A stretch of DNA of 64,000 bases from the NCBI RefSeq assembly GCF_003797765.1, contig NZ_RKMB01000004.1, forward strand, positions 62,001-126,000, written 5' to 3'. This document shows positions 43,551-52,290 of the stretch, piece after piece. A program made the position numbers and the translations under genes. Source of the stretch: Ramlibacter sp. WS9 (GTDB lineage: Bacteria; Pseudomonadota; Gammaproteobacteria; Burkholderiales; Burkholderiaceae_C). The notes under the pieces are model-generated. The model was given only the letters and a program-made list of their open reading frames with translations, was not told where the DNA came from and did no database searches. The stretch's first letter is position 1. Each line of letters begins with the position of its first letter.

Positions 43551-46060
43551 ACCGCGCCCGCCTCCCGTCCGACGTATTCGTTCAAAGCTCGCGCCGACTG
43601 GCTCGCCAACAGCGCGATAGGCTCCACCCAACCGGCCTGGGCGGGCAGGCGATGGTCCTGCGACGCCTGCGCATAAATCTGCTTGGACAGCCGATGCAAG
43701 GCGACCGCTCCCGCCTCGCCGCTCAGGCCCACGAGCGAGTGCATCAATTCCATGCACTGCGCCAGGTCGTTGCGCCCGGCACCGGCGTCCAGGCGCTCGA
43801 CCAGGCGCGCGATTTCGGGCACGTAGTCGCCCACCAGCTCTTCCAGCATCCCGATCTCGCGATAGCGCTCCAGCCGGTCGACGTCGAGCAGGCGGTCGTC
43901 GGCCCGCGGCGGGGCCGGCGGCAGGGTGGCGGGGCCTGCAGGGGCGCGCGACGTGAGCTGGCGCAGCTTGCCGTACAACACGGCCGCGTCCACGGGCTTG
44001 GTGATGAACTCGCCCATGCCCGCCGCGCGTGCGGCCCCCATCATGTCGGCGCTCGAGTGCGCGGTGAGCGCGACGATGGGCACGTCGCGCCAGGCCGTGC
44101 TGCTGGCGCGGATCGCCTGGGCCGTGTCCAGGCCGCTCATGCCCGGCATATTGATGTCGAGCAGCACCGCGTCCCATGCGCCGCCGCCTGCGTTCAATTG
44201 CGCCATGACGGCCTCGCCTGTGGCCGCCTCCGCCACCTCTACCCCCGCGCGCCGCAGGTAAGCCGCAACGGCCTTGCGGCTGTAGGCGTTGTCGTCCGCC
44301 AGCAGGACGCGCTGGCCCTCGAGTTCGCCATGCTCCAGCCGCGCCCGGCCAGCCGGGTGCTCGAGCGCCTCGCAGAGCGCGCGCAACAAGGCGTCCTGCT
44401 CGCACGGCTTGTTGACCAGGCCGTCCATGCCTGCCTTGAGCGTCTTGACCCGTGCTGCAGGGCCCGGCTCGCCGGTATAGGCCACGATGCACACGTCGCG
44501 GTTGCCGGGGGCCTGCCCCGCGCGAATCTGTTCGGCGACCGCGTAACCGTCCATGCCCGGCATGTTGAGGTCCAACAATACGAGGTCGTAGCGGAAGTTC
44601 GACAGCATCGCCAGCGCCTGCTTCCCATCCGCGGCTTCGTCGACCACGGCTTCCACGGGCGCCAGCTTCATCCGCGTGGACTTTCGCAAGGCCGCGTCGT
44701 CATCCACCACCAGCAGCCGACGCCGCACGAACACCGCCTTGGCCTTGGCCACGACCGTGTGGCGATGCACCTCGCGCTCTTGTGCGGTGACGGGGGGAAA
44801 CGTCAGAATGAACTGGGTGTATTCGCCCTGGACCGACTCGCAAGCGATGTCGCCGCCGAACGCGCGCATCACGCGGCGGCAATAGGCCAGGCCGAGGCCC
44901 GTGCCGCCGGACTTGCTGGTGCGAAACGGCTCGAACAACCGGCGCTGCAGCTCGGGGGCGATGCCCGGCCCGGTGTCCCGCACCTTCACGGTGCCGGCGT
45001 CGATCGTGACGGCCACCCGGGCTTGTGGATAGGCCGGCAGGTAGTAAAGCGCGTTCTTGATCAGGTTGAACAGGACGAACAGGAACGCTGTCTCCTCGCC
45101 GCGGAACAGGAAGTCCTTGACGGTTTCGACGCTGACGCGGGAGCGCTGCTCATGGCTGTCGTAGCCATACTCCAGCACCGCCTTGTGGCATGCCTCCGAG
45201 GCCGACAGGTAAGCGAACCCGCCCGGGTTCAGCGGCTTGGCGTTGACTTCGTCAAGCGTCATCGAGATCACCTGGAGGCCTCGTTCCACCGCGATCTCGC
45301 CCTGGGCCAGGTGGCGGTAGAGGGCGTCCACATCCCCGGGCTGCAATACCTGGGCCTGTGCCTTCAAGGTCGGCGCCGGCAGGGATTGCCGCAGGCTTTC
45401 CAGGCTGTGCCTGATCTGGCCCAACGGGTTGCGCATCTCGTGCGCGATGGAGCCCGCCAGGGACGCATAGGCATGCCGCACCCTCTCAGCCGTGGCGCTC
45501 TCAAGGGCGAACTTGAACAAGCTGCCGCAGACCACGACGACCAGCAGGATGGGCAGGCGCTGCACATAGTCGGCCGGCATGCGCGGGTCCGGGTCGGTCA
45601 GCACGTACAGGCCGATGGCGGCGCAGAAACCGGTGAGCAAGATGACGACCACGTTGCGCCAGTCCGCCAGGAAGATGACCACGAACGCCGCCAACAGCGT
45701 GTTGCCCACCGCGATGGTGCCCCCGCCATGCTTGAGCGAAGTGAACATGAACGTGAGCGGAAACAGGATGAGCACCACCGCATACGAGTAGGCGAGGTAG
45801 TAAGGCTTAAGGCGCTCGGGCCAACGGTTCTTCAGGAACAGGATGAAGCAGATCGCCGCATTGAACAGCCTGAAGTTGAGGTCGTCGTACACCGGCGCCG
45901 ACTTGGTGAAGCGCAACAGGTAGAACGCCGGGAAAACGATGAAGCCCACCAGGCTCGTGTAGTACAGCAGCAGCGGCCCGTGCGCGTGGTAGGCCTTGTA
46001 GTGGGAAAAGAGCTTCTTGAGCGGGTTCATCTCGATGGCGCTCCGTTCGTGGCCGCTCAT
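43547..46060 (-). CDS. Membrane hybrid histidine kinase with two receivers and an HPt (CqsS/LqsS/PhcS-like sensor)
   Basis: This 837-residue protein has about six membrane helices in residues 28-185 (YYTSLVGFIVFPAFYLLRF, LAYSYAVVLILFPLTFMF). The HisKA box has H207 in SIAHEMRNPLGQ, followed by an ATPase domain (DTGPGIAP, GGTGLGLAYC). Two receivers follow (LVLLDLNMPGMDGYAV; VLLDINMPGMSGLDT), then an HPt with LMHSLVGLSGEAGA. A membrane sensor with no large periplasmic loop is the CqsS/LqsS/PhcS plan, which detects lipophilic signals. The ATGA overlaps on both sides tie it to the acyltransferase and to the receiver-kinase. Confidence 0.88.
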   Translation of the reverse strand: MSGHERSAIEMNPLKKLFSHYKAYHAHGPLLLYYTSLVGFIVFPAFYLLRFTKSAPVYDDLNFRLFNAAICFILFLKNRWPERLKPYYLAYSYAVVLILFPLTFMFTSLKHGGGTIAVGNTLLAAFVVIFLADWRNVVVILLTGFCAAIGLYVLTDPDPRMPADYVQRLPILLVVVVCGSLFKFALESATAERVRHAYASLAGSIAHEMRNPLGQIRHSLESLRQSLPAPTLKAQAQVLQPGDVDALYRHLAQGEIAVERGLQVISMTLDEVNAKPLNPGGFAYLSASEACHKAVLEYGYDSHEQRSRVSVETVKDFLFRGEETAFLFVLFNLIKNALYYLPAYPQARVAVTIDAGTVKVRDTGPGIAPELQRRLFEPFRTSKSGGTGLGLAYCRRVMRAFGGDIACESVQGEYTQFILTFPPVTAQEREVHRHTVVAKAKAVFVRRRLLVVDDDAALRKSTRMKLAPVEAVVDEAADGKQALAMLSNFRYDLVLLDLNMPGMDGYAVAEQIRAGQAPGNRDVCIVAYTGEPGPAARVKTLKAGMDGLVNKPCEQDALLRALCEALEHPAGRARLEHGELEGQRVLLADDNAYSRKAVAAYLRRAGVEVAEAATGEAVMAQLNAGGGAWDAVLLDINMPGMSGLDTAQAIRASSTAWRDVPIVALTAHSSADMMGAARAAGMGEFITKPVDAAVLYGKLRQLTSRAPAGPATLPPAPPRADDRLLDVDRLERYREIGMLEELVGDYVPEIARLVERLDAGAGRNDLAQCMELMHSLVGLSGEAGAVALHRLSKQIYAQASQDHRLPAQAGWVEPIALLASQSARALNEYVGREAGAV

Positions 46061-46700
46061 TGTGGCCTCAGCGTCGGGAGTTTGCCTTCAAGCGCCTGGG
46101 CGATCTGTGCCGGCTTGCCGCGGATCAGGGTGTAGGCTTTCCCGGTCCCGGCCAGCGGCACGTCACGCGCAAACGCAGCAAACTCGAACCGCCGGTACAG
46201 CCGGCTCAGGACATGGGTGCAGGCGGCGTAATAGTGGTCCACGCGCGTGCGGGCACAAGAGTACGTGAGGGCCAGGTGAAGGCAGTGCCCCAAGGCGTTC
46301 ACGTCAGCCCGGTGTTCCGGGGCGAGGACGAGGCGGCCGATTTCCCAGTCGACCGGCGACAGCGCCGGCGCGGCGTCTCCCAGCTGCGCACAGAGCGCTT
46401 CAGTCAGGGTGAGCCCATGCCCCATGGGCACCATGCGGACAGTCCCTATAAGATCGCCGCCCTGCTCGAAGGCGAACACAAAACCCAATTCGTCTCTTTT
46501 TTTTCGAGAGAAGCGAAATTCGAGCTTGCGCTCGCATGCACCGACAGGTCGATCTCCTCGCGCAGGTCCAGCACGGAGTCGATCTCGGCAGGCGTCTTCA
46601 GGTGGCGCAGCACCACGCCTTCGGATCCGAACGGCACCGAAGGCGGGATCATCACTCCGAAGGACCGGTGTGCAGGGGTATGGCTGGCATGAAGGTTCAT
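46057..46700 (-). CDS. FeeM/LuxI-superfamily N-acyltransferase, reading frame split at an A8 tract
   Basis: Frame 1 runs from ATG 46700 (MNLHASHTPAHRSFG) to a stop at 46446, 84 residues. The -1 frame then supplies DELGFVFAFEQGGDLIGTVR, WEIGRLVLAPEHRADVN, and LSRLYRRFEFAAF to a stop at 46057. Joining them at the A8 run (T8 at 46497-46504 on the plus strand) gives about 214 continuous residues of a GNAT-fold acyltransferase like FeeM, which links acyl chains to amino compounds. The 0-frame reading A-AAA-AAA is a classic -1 slippery heptamer, so programmed or transcriptional slippage could make the full protein. A true mutation or assembly error is also possible. Both ends keep ATGA overlaps with the neighbours. 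Confidence 0.8.
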
Positions 46701-47395
46701 GGCTGCTCCTGGATGCTCTTTTGCGCCACCTGCTCGAGCAGCTGGCCGGTGAGGGACAAGGTCGTGACACAGACGCGGGTCACGAGCTCCCGGTCCTGGG
46801 GCGAAATCGCGAACCGGTCGATCGCTTCCTCCACCTGCTGGATATGGGCTTCGTCGGCTTCCGCGTGGGAACCGAAGAACGTGACGTTCTTGCTCGTGAG
46901 CTTCAGGTCGGCGCAGACCTTGCGGATGGGCTCCTGGATATGCGCATGGGCGCCCTCCGCCCAAAAGCTGTATCCCAGCCGCGCAATGGGGCCGTAGCGC
47001 AGAGCCACGTAGTAGAGATAGCCGATCAGTGCTTCGGTCGCCGGCAGCGGCGAGGCCGTGAGGTCCCGCTCGTCGAGCATCCCGATGCTCTTCAAATCGT
47101 GCGTGACCATGCGTTCATGCCCCAGTTCCTCGCCGGCATGTTTGTAGACGAATTTCAGCAGGCCCTCGGGTGCCGGCACGAACGCGGCCACCGCCTGGTT
47201 CATCGAGTTATGCCGGGAGTAGTGATAGACCTCGACCAGGAAATTGCGCCACAGGGCCGGGGTCACCGGCTCGCTCATGACCCGGCGCCAGAACGCGCCT
47301 TGCTTGATTTTTGCCCACTCGGAATCGACTGTCTTGCGCAGTGTTTCGGTGAACAACGCGTTACCGGCAACCGGAACGCGCGAAACGACTTCCAT
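46697..47395 (-). CDS. Heme-oxygenase-like di-iron (HDO) / TenA-like redox protein
   Basis: The 232-residue all-helical protein starts MEVVSRVPVAGNALFTET. The metal ligand pattern of HDO enzymes is visible: E55, HxxxExxH in HAGEELGHERM (H86-H93), E147 in WAEGAH, and H177/D181/H184 in SHAEADEAHI. Members such as UndA and SznF oxidise fatty acids or amino compounds using two iron atoms. It is the first gene of the signalling operon and overlaps the acyltransferase gene by 4 bp, so it may modify the acyl precursor or product. The biochemical role is inference. Confidence 0.82.
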   Translation of the reverse strand: MEVVSRVPVAGNALFTETLRKTVDSEWAKIKQGAFWRRVMSEPVTPALWRNFLVEVYHYSRHNSMNQAVAAFVPAPEGLLKFVYKHAGEELGHERMVTHDLKSIGMLDERDLTASPLPATEALIGYLYYVALRYGPIARLGYSFWAEGAHAHIQEPIRKVCADLKLTSKNVTFFGSHAEADEAHIQQVEEAIDRFAISPQDRELVTRVCVTTLSLTGQLLEQVAQKSIQEQP

Positions 47396-47400
47396 GAGGC

Positions 47401-47410
47401 ACCCCTGTCA
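47401..47410 (-). promoter_or_regulatory. Half-site copy overlapping the operon's ribosome-binding site
   Basis: On the minus strand TGACAGGGGT ends 5 bases before the ATG of the HDO gene and supplies its only G-rich ribosome-binding sequence. It is an exact copy of the plus-strand right arm of the palindrome at 47458-47479. In a transcript that starts upstream, the minus-strand copy of the first arm (ACCCCTGTCA) could pair with it and hide the ribosome site. Confidence 0.5.
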
Positions 47411-47457
47411 GATATATGCCTCAATTGAAGGACTAAACACGCTTTCGCGTGCTCAAC

Positions 47458-47479
47458 CCCCTGTCAACATTGACAGGGG
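47458..47479. promoter_or_regulatory. 22-bp palindrome of lux-box (CT-N12-AG) form upstream of the signalling operon
   Basis: CCCCTGTCAA and its inverted copy TTGACAGGGG flank a 2-base centre. The inner 16 bases have the CT-N12-AG spacing bound by LuxR-type regulators. It sits about 63-84 bp before the ATG of the HDO gene and about 6 kb from the local LuxR gene. The minus strand contains TTGACA inside the palindrome, which could be part of a -35 element. Confidence 0.55.
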
Positions 47480-47571
47480 TCGAACCCAAAACGGAAGAAA
47501 TACTGAAGGGGCTGCCCAGGCCTACGCGAACAAAGTTCTAAAAAATCACCGTCAACACAGCGCCCGGCAGC

Positions 47572-50334
47572 TTATGCGAGCTTGCCGTGGCACTGCTTGA
47601 ACTTCTTGCCGCTCCCGCACGGGCAAGGGTCGTTGCGGCCGACCCGGGGCATGTCAGCGACAACGGGAGCGGCCTGCCGCGCGGTGCTCTCGTCCAGCGT
47701 GGTCAGCACCTCGCCGGTCTCGGTCGGTGCGCTGTAGGTGACGTTGGAGATGCGCTCGGCGCGGCTCTCGATGTCCTCGGCGGCCTGTTCGAGCTGTTCG
47801 CCCGATTGGACCTGCACCGTCATCAGGATCTTGGTGACCTCGTTCTTCACCGAGTCCAGCAACTGGCCGAACAGCTCGAAAGCCTCGCGCTTGTATTCCT
47901 GCTTGGGCTGCTTTTGAGCGTAGCCGCGCAGGTGGATGCCCTGGCGCAGGTAGTCCAGCGCCGAGAGATGCTCGCGCCAGTGCGTGTCGATGCTTTGCAG
48001 CAGCACGATGCGCTCGAACTGCGTGAAGTTCTCCGGGCCGATCTGCTGCACCTTGGCGTCGAATGCCTCGTTGGCCACCTTGACCACCTTCTCGAGGATT
48101 TCCTCGTCGGTGATGCTGCTTGCGGACTGCACTTCCTGCTGCAGCGACAGCGGGATGCCCCACTCGTCGCCCAGCACCTTCTCCAGCCCCGGCAGGTCCC
48201 ATTGCTCTTCCACCGATTCCGGCGGCACGAACTGGTGCGTGAGGTCGGTGAAGCAGCCTTCGCGCAGCGACGCGATCTGCGCGCCCAGGTCGCTCGCGTC
48301 CAGGATGTCGTTGCGCTGCTGGTAGATCACCTTGCGCTGGTCGTTCGACACGTCGTCGTATTCGAGCAGCTGCTTGCGGATGTCGAAATTCCGCGCCTCG
48401 ACCTTGCGCTGCGCGCTCTCGATGCTGCGCGTGACGATGCCGGCCTCGATGGCTTCGCCATCGGGCATCTTCAGGCGCTCCATGATCGCCTTGACCCGTT
48501 CGCCCGCGAAGATGCGCATCAGCGGGTCATCCAGGCTCAGGTAGAAGCGCGAAGAGCCGGGGTCGCCCTGGCGGGCGGAGCGCCCGCGCAGCTGGTTGTC
48601 GATGCGGCGCGATTCGTGGCGCTCGGTGGCGATGATGCGCAGGCCGCCCTGGGCCACGACGAACTCGTGGTCCTTGGCCCACTCGGCGCGCAGCTGCGCG
48701 ATGCGCGACTGCCTGGTGCCTTCGTCCAGCGTCTCGTCGGCCTCAACGGCTTCGATGGCCTTCTGGATATTGCCGCCCAGCACGATGTCGGTGCCACGGC
48801 CCGCCATGTTGGTGGCGATGGTGATCATCTTCGGCCGGCCGGCCTGCGCGACGATTTCTGCTTCACGCGCATGCTGCTTGGCGTTGAGCACCTGGTGCGG
48901 CAGGTTCTCCTTGTTCAGCAGCTCATCGATGATTTCGGAGTTCTCGATCGAGGTGGTGCCGACCAGTACCGGCTGGCCGCGCTCGTAGCACTCGCGAATG
49001 TCCTTGATCGCCGCTTCGTACTTCTCGCGCGTGGTCTTGTACACGCGATCGAGCTGGTCCTGCCGGACGTTGGGCCGGTTCTGCGGGATCACGATGGTCT
49101 CGAGACCGTAGATCTCCTGGAATTCGTAGGCTTCGGTGTCGGCCGTGCCGGTCATGCCGGCGAGCTTGCCGTACAGGCGGAAGTAGTTCTGGAAGGTGAT
49201 CGAGGCGAGCGTCTGGTTTTCGGCCTGGATCTGCACGCCTTCCTTGGCCTCCACGGCCTGGTGCAGGCCGTCGCTCCAGCGCCGGCCCGACATCAGGCGC
49301 CCGGTGAACTCGTCGACGATGACGATTTCGCCGTCCTGGTTCACGTAGTGCTGGTCGCGGTGGTACAGGTGGTTGGCCCGCAGCGCCGCGTTCAGGTGGT
49401 GCATCAGCGTGATGTTGGCCGGGTCGTACAGCGATGCGCCTTCGGGAATCAGGCCCAGGTTGAAGAGGATGCGCTCGGCATTCTCGTGGCCCTGCTCGGT
49501 GAGGAACACCTGGTGGCTCTTCTCGTCGACGGTGAAGTCGCCGGGCTTGATGATGCCTTCACCCGTGCGCGGATCGGCTTCGCCTTCCTGCTTGGTGAGC
49601 AGCGGAACCACGCGGTTGATGGCGATGTACAGCTCGGTATGGTCCTCGGCCTGGCCGCTGATGATCAGCGGTGTGCGGGCCTCGTCGATCAGGATCGAGT
49701 CCACCTCGTCGACGATGGCGTAGTTCAGGCCGCGCTGCACGCGGTCGGCCACTTCGTACACCATGTTGTCGCGCAGGTAGTCGAACCCGAACTCGTTGTT
49801 CGTTCCGTAGGTGATGTCGGCGCGGTAGGCGGCCTGCTTCTCCTCACGCGGCATGTTGGGCAGGTTCACGCCTGTCGACAAGCCGAGGAAGTTGTAGAGC
49901 TTGCCCATCCACTGCGCGTCGCGGTTGGCGAGGTAATCGTTCACCGTCACCACGTGCACGCCCTTGCCTGTCAGCGCGTTCAGGTAGACCGGCAGCGTGG
50001 CCGTGAGCGTCTTGCCCTCACCGGTACCCATTTCGGCGATCTTGGTGTTGTGCAGCGCCATGCCGCCCAGCATCTGGACGTCGAAGTGGCGCATTTTCAT
50101 CGCGCGCTTCGAGCCCTCGCGCACGACGGCGAACGCCTCGGGCAGCAGGTCGTCCAGGGTTTCGCCCTTGGCCAGGCGGTCTTTGAACTCCTGGGTTTTT
50201 CCTCGCAGTGCGTCGTCGCTGAGCTTCTCGAACTCCGGCTCCAATGCACTGATCCGCTCGACGGAACGGCGGTATTGCTTGAGGAGGCGGTCGTTGCGCG
50301 AACCGAAAATCTGGGTGAGGAAGTTCTTGGCCAT
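47572..50334 (-). CDS. secA: Preprotein translocase ATPase SecA
   Basis: This 920-residue motor drives protein export through SecYEG. It starts [20 protein letters not shown]. Walker A is [10 protein letters not shown], Walker B-type [14 protein letters not shown] follows, and [14 protein letters not shown] is the conserved helicase motif. The C-terminal zinc and SecB-binding tail [14 protein letters not shown] is intact. It lies downstream of the M23 peptidase and dciA genes, the usual betaproteobacterial order. Confidence 0.98.
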   Translation of the reverse strand: MAKNFLTQIFGSRNDRLLKQYRRSVERISALEPEFEKLSDDALRGKTQEFKDRLAKGETLDDLLPEAFAVVREGSKRAMKMRHFDVQMLGGMALHNTKIAEMGTGEGKTLTATLPVYLNALTGKGVHVVTVNDYLANRDAQWMGKLYNFLGLSTGVNLPNMPREEKQAAYRADITYGTNNEFGFDYLRDNMVYEVADRVQRGLNYAIVDEVDSILIDEARTPLIISGQAEDHTELYIAINRVVPLLTKQEGEADPRTGEGIIKPGDFTVDEKSHQVFLTEQGHENAERILFNLGLIPEGASLYDPANITLMHHLNAALRANHLYHRDQHYVNQDGEIVIVDEFTGRLMSGRRWSDGLHQAVEAKEGVQIQAENQTLASITFQNYFRLYGKLAGMTGTADTEAYEFQEIYGLETIVIPQNRPNVRQDQLDRVYKTTREKYEAAIKDIRECYERGQPVLVGTTSIENSEIIDELLNKENLPHQVLNAKQHAREAEIVAQAGRPKMITIATNMAGRGTDIVLGGNIQKAIEAVEADETLDEGTRQSRIAQLRAEWAKDHEFVVAQGGLRIIATERHESRRIDNQLRGRSARQGDPGSSRFYLSLDDPLMRIFAGERVKAIMERLKMPDGEAIEAGIVTRSIESAQRKVEARNFDIRKQLLEYDDVSNDQRKVIYQQRNDILDASDLGAQIASLREGCFTDLTHQFVPPESVEEQWDLPGLEKVLGDEWGIPLSLQQEVQSASSITDEEILEKVVKVANEAFDAKVQQIGPENFTQFERIVLLQSIDTHWREHLSALDYLRQGIHLRGYAQKQPKQEYKREAFELFGQLLDSVKNEVTKILMTVQVQSGEQLEQAAEDIESRAERISNVTYSAPTETGEVLTTLDESTARQAAPVVADMPRVGRNDPCPCGSGKKFKQCHGKLA

Positions 50335-50459
50335 GAATGCGATGCTGCCCTGCCGGGCTTCGAAGCCAGCAGGGCAGCGCAATCCCTTGTGTTGTCAGGA
50401 TGAAATGGGGCTGCCGCCGTCCAAAGCAAGAGCCCGGGGCGGCGGCCAAACCAGGGATT

Positions 50460-51416
50460 TTACCTGTGGGCGGTGGCCTTCAGGGCCTTGGCGCTCGCGA
50501 CGACCGGCAGGTCGCGCCCGGCGGCCAGGAACTTCTGCGGGTCCTGGGGCACGCCTTGCACCATCACCTCGAAGTGCAGGTGCGGGCCGGTGGAGCGGCC
50601 CGTGGTGCCGACGTCGGCAATTTTCTGGCCGCGTTTGACCAGATCGCCCTTCTTGACCCACACCTTGGAGGCGTGGGCGTAACGGGTGACCAGGTTGTTG
50701 CCGTGGTCGATCTCGACCATGTTGCCGTAGGCGGGATGAACATCTTGCTCAACCACCACGCCGCCGGCCGCCGCGAGGATGGGCGTGCCCGGGTCAGCCT
50801 GGAAGTCCAGGCCCGTGTGGAGAGCAGAACGGCCGCTGAATGGATCGATGCGCCAGCCAAAGGACGAACCCACGTGCCCGGCCTGCACCGGCTGCTGCGT
50901 GGGCACCATCATGTTCTTGATCTTCTGGTCGAAAAGGCGCGACTCCATCACGGTGAGCAAGTCGGTGTTCTGGCTGGACAGCTGGTCCAGGTCCAGCAAC
51001 GTGGCCTGCAGCTCTTCCATCGTGAGGGAGCGCCCGGACACGAGGGCCCCGCCGCGGCCGGGCGTCGTCTTGATTTCAGCGGGATTGACGCCCGCGAGGC
51101 CGGACACCCGCTCGCCCAGTGCTTCGAGCTGAACCAGCTTGGCCTGCATCTCGCCCAGCCGCCGGGCCATGGCGTCGAGGTTCTCGCGCATGAAGCGGTC
51201 GCGTTGCTCGAATTCGTCCTTGACCACCAGCTTGACCAGCGTGCCGATGATCGGCCAGCCCTCGCGGGCGCCCTTCAGGAACACCCAGTGGTACAGGCCG
51301 GCGGCGGCCATCATCAACCCCAGGGAGAGCCCAGCGAACACCACGACCAGCTTGGTGCCGCTCAGGTGCACTGCGCGGCTCTTGGCCAACCACGCATCCG
51401 TGATAATGAAATGCAA
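50460..51416 (-). CDS. M23 family metallopeptidase, membrane-anchored
   Basis: The 318-residue protein has an N-terminal membrane helix (KLVVVFAGLSLGLMMAAAG), a coiled-coil region (about 70-150) and a C-terminal M23 domain. The zinc ligands are in HTGLDFQ and HLHFEVMVQG, plus H of TRYAHASKVW. Such proteins cut or regulate peptidoglycan crosslinks in the periplasm. The start is TTG at 51416, chosen because family members begin with the same residues (ITDAWLAKSRAVHL). Only 11 bp separate it from the divergent dciA start. Confidence 0.88.
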   Translation of the reverse strand: MHFIITDAWLAKSRAVHLSGTKLVVVFAGLSLGLMMAAAGLYHWVFLKGAREGWPIIGTLVKLVVKDEFEQRDRFMRENLDAMARRLGEMQAKLVQLEALGERVSGLAGVNPAEIKTTPGRGGALVSGRSLTMEELQATLLDLDQLSSQNTDLLTVMESRLFDQKIKNMMVPTQQPVQAGHVGSSFGWRIDPFSGRSALHTGLDFQADPGTPILAAAGGVVVEQDVHPAYGNMVEIDHGNNLVTRYAHASKVWVKKGDLVKRGQKIADVGTTGRSTGPHLHFEVMVQGVPQDPQKFLAAGRDLPVVASAKALKATAHR

Positions 51417-51427
51417 TCTTGTCCCCT

Positions 51428-51751
51428 ATGACGACGCCCTCGACCACCCGACGCCTGCACCCCGTGACCTTGCAGCAGGCTGCCGAAGCCTCCCCAACGT
51501 TGGCGGGGCTGGTGCAGCTCGCGCGTGAATCGGGCGAACGGCTCGATGCAATTCGATTGTTGATCCCTGGCCCGCTGCGTTCCGCCGTCAGGGCCGGGCC
51601 GATTGACGGTCCGGACTGGTGCCTGCTGGTGGACAGCAACGCCGCGGCCGCAAAACTAAGGCAGGTGGTCCCTGCTCTCATGGCTCATCTGTGCGACCGG
51701 GGGTGGCAGGTTACCTCAATTCGCCTCAAGGTTCAAACCGGCCAAAAGTAA
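51428..51751 (+). CDS. dciA: DciA family protein (DUF721), replicative helicase-operator
   Basis: This 107-residue protein starts MTTPSTTRRLHPVTLQQAAE. It has a DUF721 core (LARESGERLDAIRLLIPGPL, then WCLLVDSNAAAAKLRQVVPAL). DciA loads the DnaB helicase in bacteria lacking DnaC. Placement beside an M23 peptidase and secA is typical for Burkholderiales. It is divergent from the M23 gene and convergent with a small lipoprotein gene. Confidence 0.82.
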   Translation: MTTPSTTRRLHPVTLQQAAEASPTLAGLVQLARESGERLDAIRLLIPGPLRSAVRAGPIDGPDWCLLVDSNAAAAKLRQVVPALMAHLCDRGWQVTSIRLKVQTGQK

Positions 51752-51765
51752 GCAGTTGCAATGCG

Positions 51766-52095
51766 TCAGGCCAGGCGGCCTGCATCGCGCAGTTGCGCTT
51801 CGAGGGGGCGGAGGTCGTCGCCGATAAGGCGCAATTGCTCGTAGTAGCGAAAGCGTTGGCGGCGATCGGCTTCGGAAGCCAGCCGAACGCGCACGGCGTC
51901 GGCACGCTCGCGCAGACGTAGCGCCTCGGCCGTGAGGGCGGCGGCCTGCTCGGTGCTCATTTCAACGAGCGGATTGGGGCGCTTGCCGACGTCCTGGAGC
52001 CATGAGCCGTGCGACCGGGTCCCGTGAAACCCATCGAATCCGTGGGAGGCACAGCCGGCCAGCAAAATAGTCGCGAGAAAAGGGGAGATTCGCAT
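51766..52095 (-). CDS. Small lipoprotein of unknown function
   Basis: The 109-residue protein starts MRISPFLATILLAGCASHGF. The lipobox LLAGC predicts lipidation at Cys15. The mature part is short and helical with many Arg/Glu/Leu (ALRLRERADAVRVRLASEAD). It is probably surface or outer-membrane associated. No similarity to a named family was recognised. Confidence 0.75.
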   Translation of the reverse strand: MRISPFLATILLAGCASHGFDGFHGTRSHGSWLQDVGKRPNPLVEMSTEQAAALTAEALRLRERADAVRVRLASEADRRQRFRYYEQLRLIGDDLRPLEAQLRDAGRLA

Positions 52096-52290
52096 GTGGG
52101 TCCACCTGTGGTTGCAACCCCCGATGATCGCCGAAGAACGGGTGATGCGGATTTCCGATCCCGGTGGAGCGGATCGGGACTTCCGGGGCGCGTCGCAGCC
52201 GGACGTACGCCACGGATCCCCGATAATCAAACGCCCTGCCTCGCTGAGCGGCTGAGCTCGTGTTATTCGGGCGCGCCCCGAGGTATTTGC

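Noticed and set aside
42363..44492. Longer version of the receiver-kinase protein starting inside the hybrid kinase gene
   Set aside because: The first ~314 codons are the shadow frame of the upstream kinase; the ATGA overlap at 43547-43550 marks the real start.
47501..47571. Terminator after secA
   Set aside because: A run of six T is present on the minus strand, but no stable stem immediately precedes it.
47587..50403. A 938-codon open frame on the plus strand opposite secA
   Set aside because: It is the antisense of a highly conserved secA gene; the long frame follows from high GC and third-position bias, and its protein has no recognisable fold.
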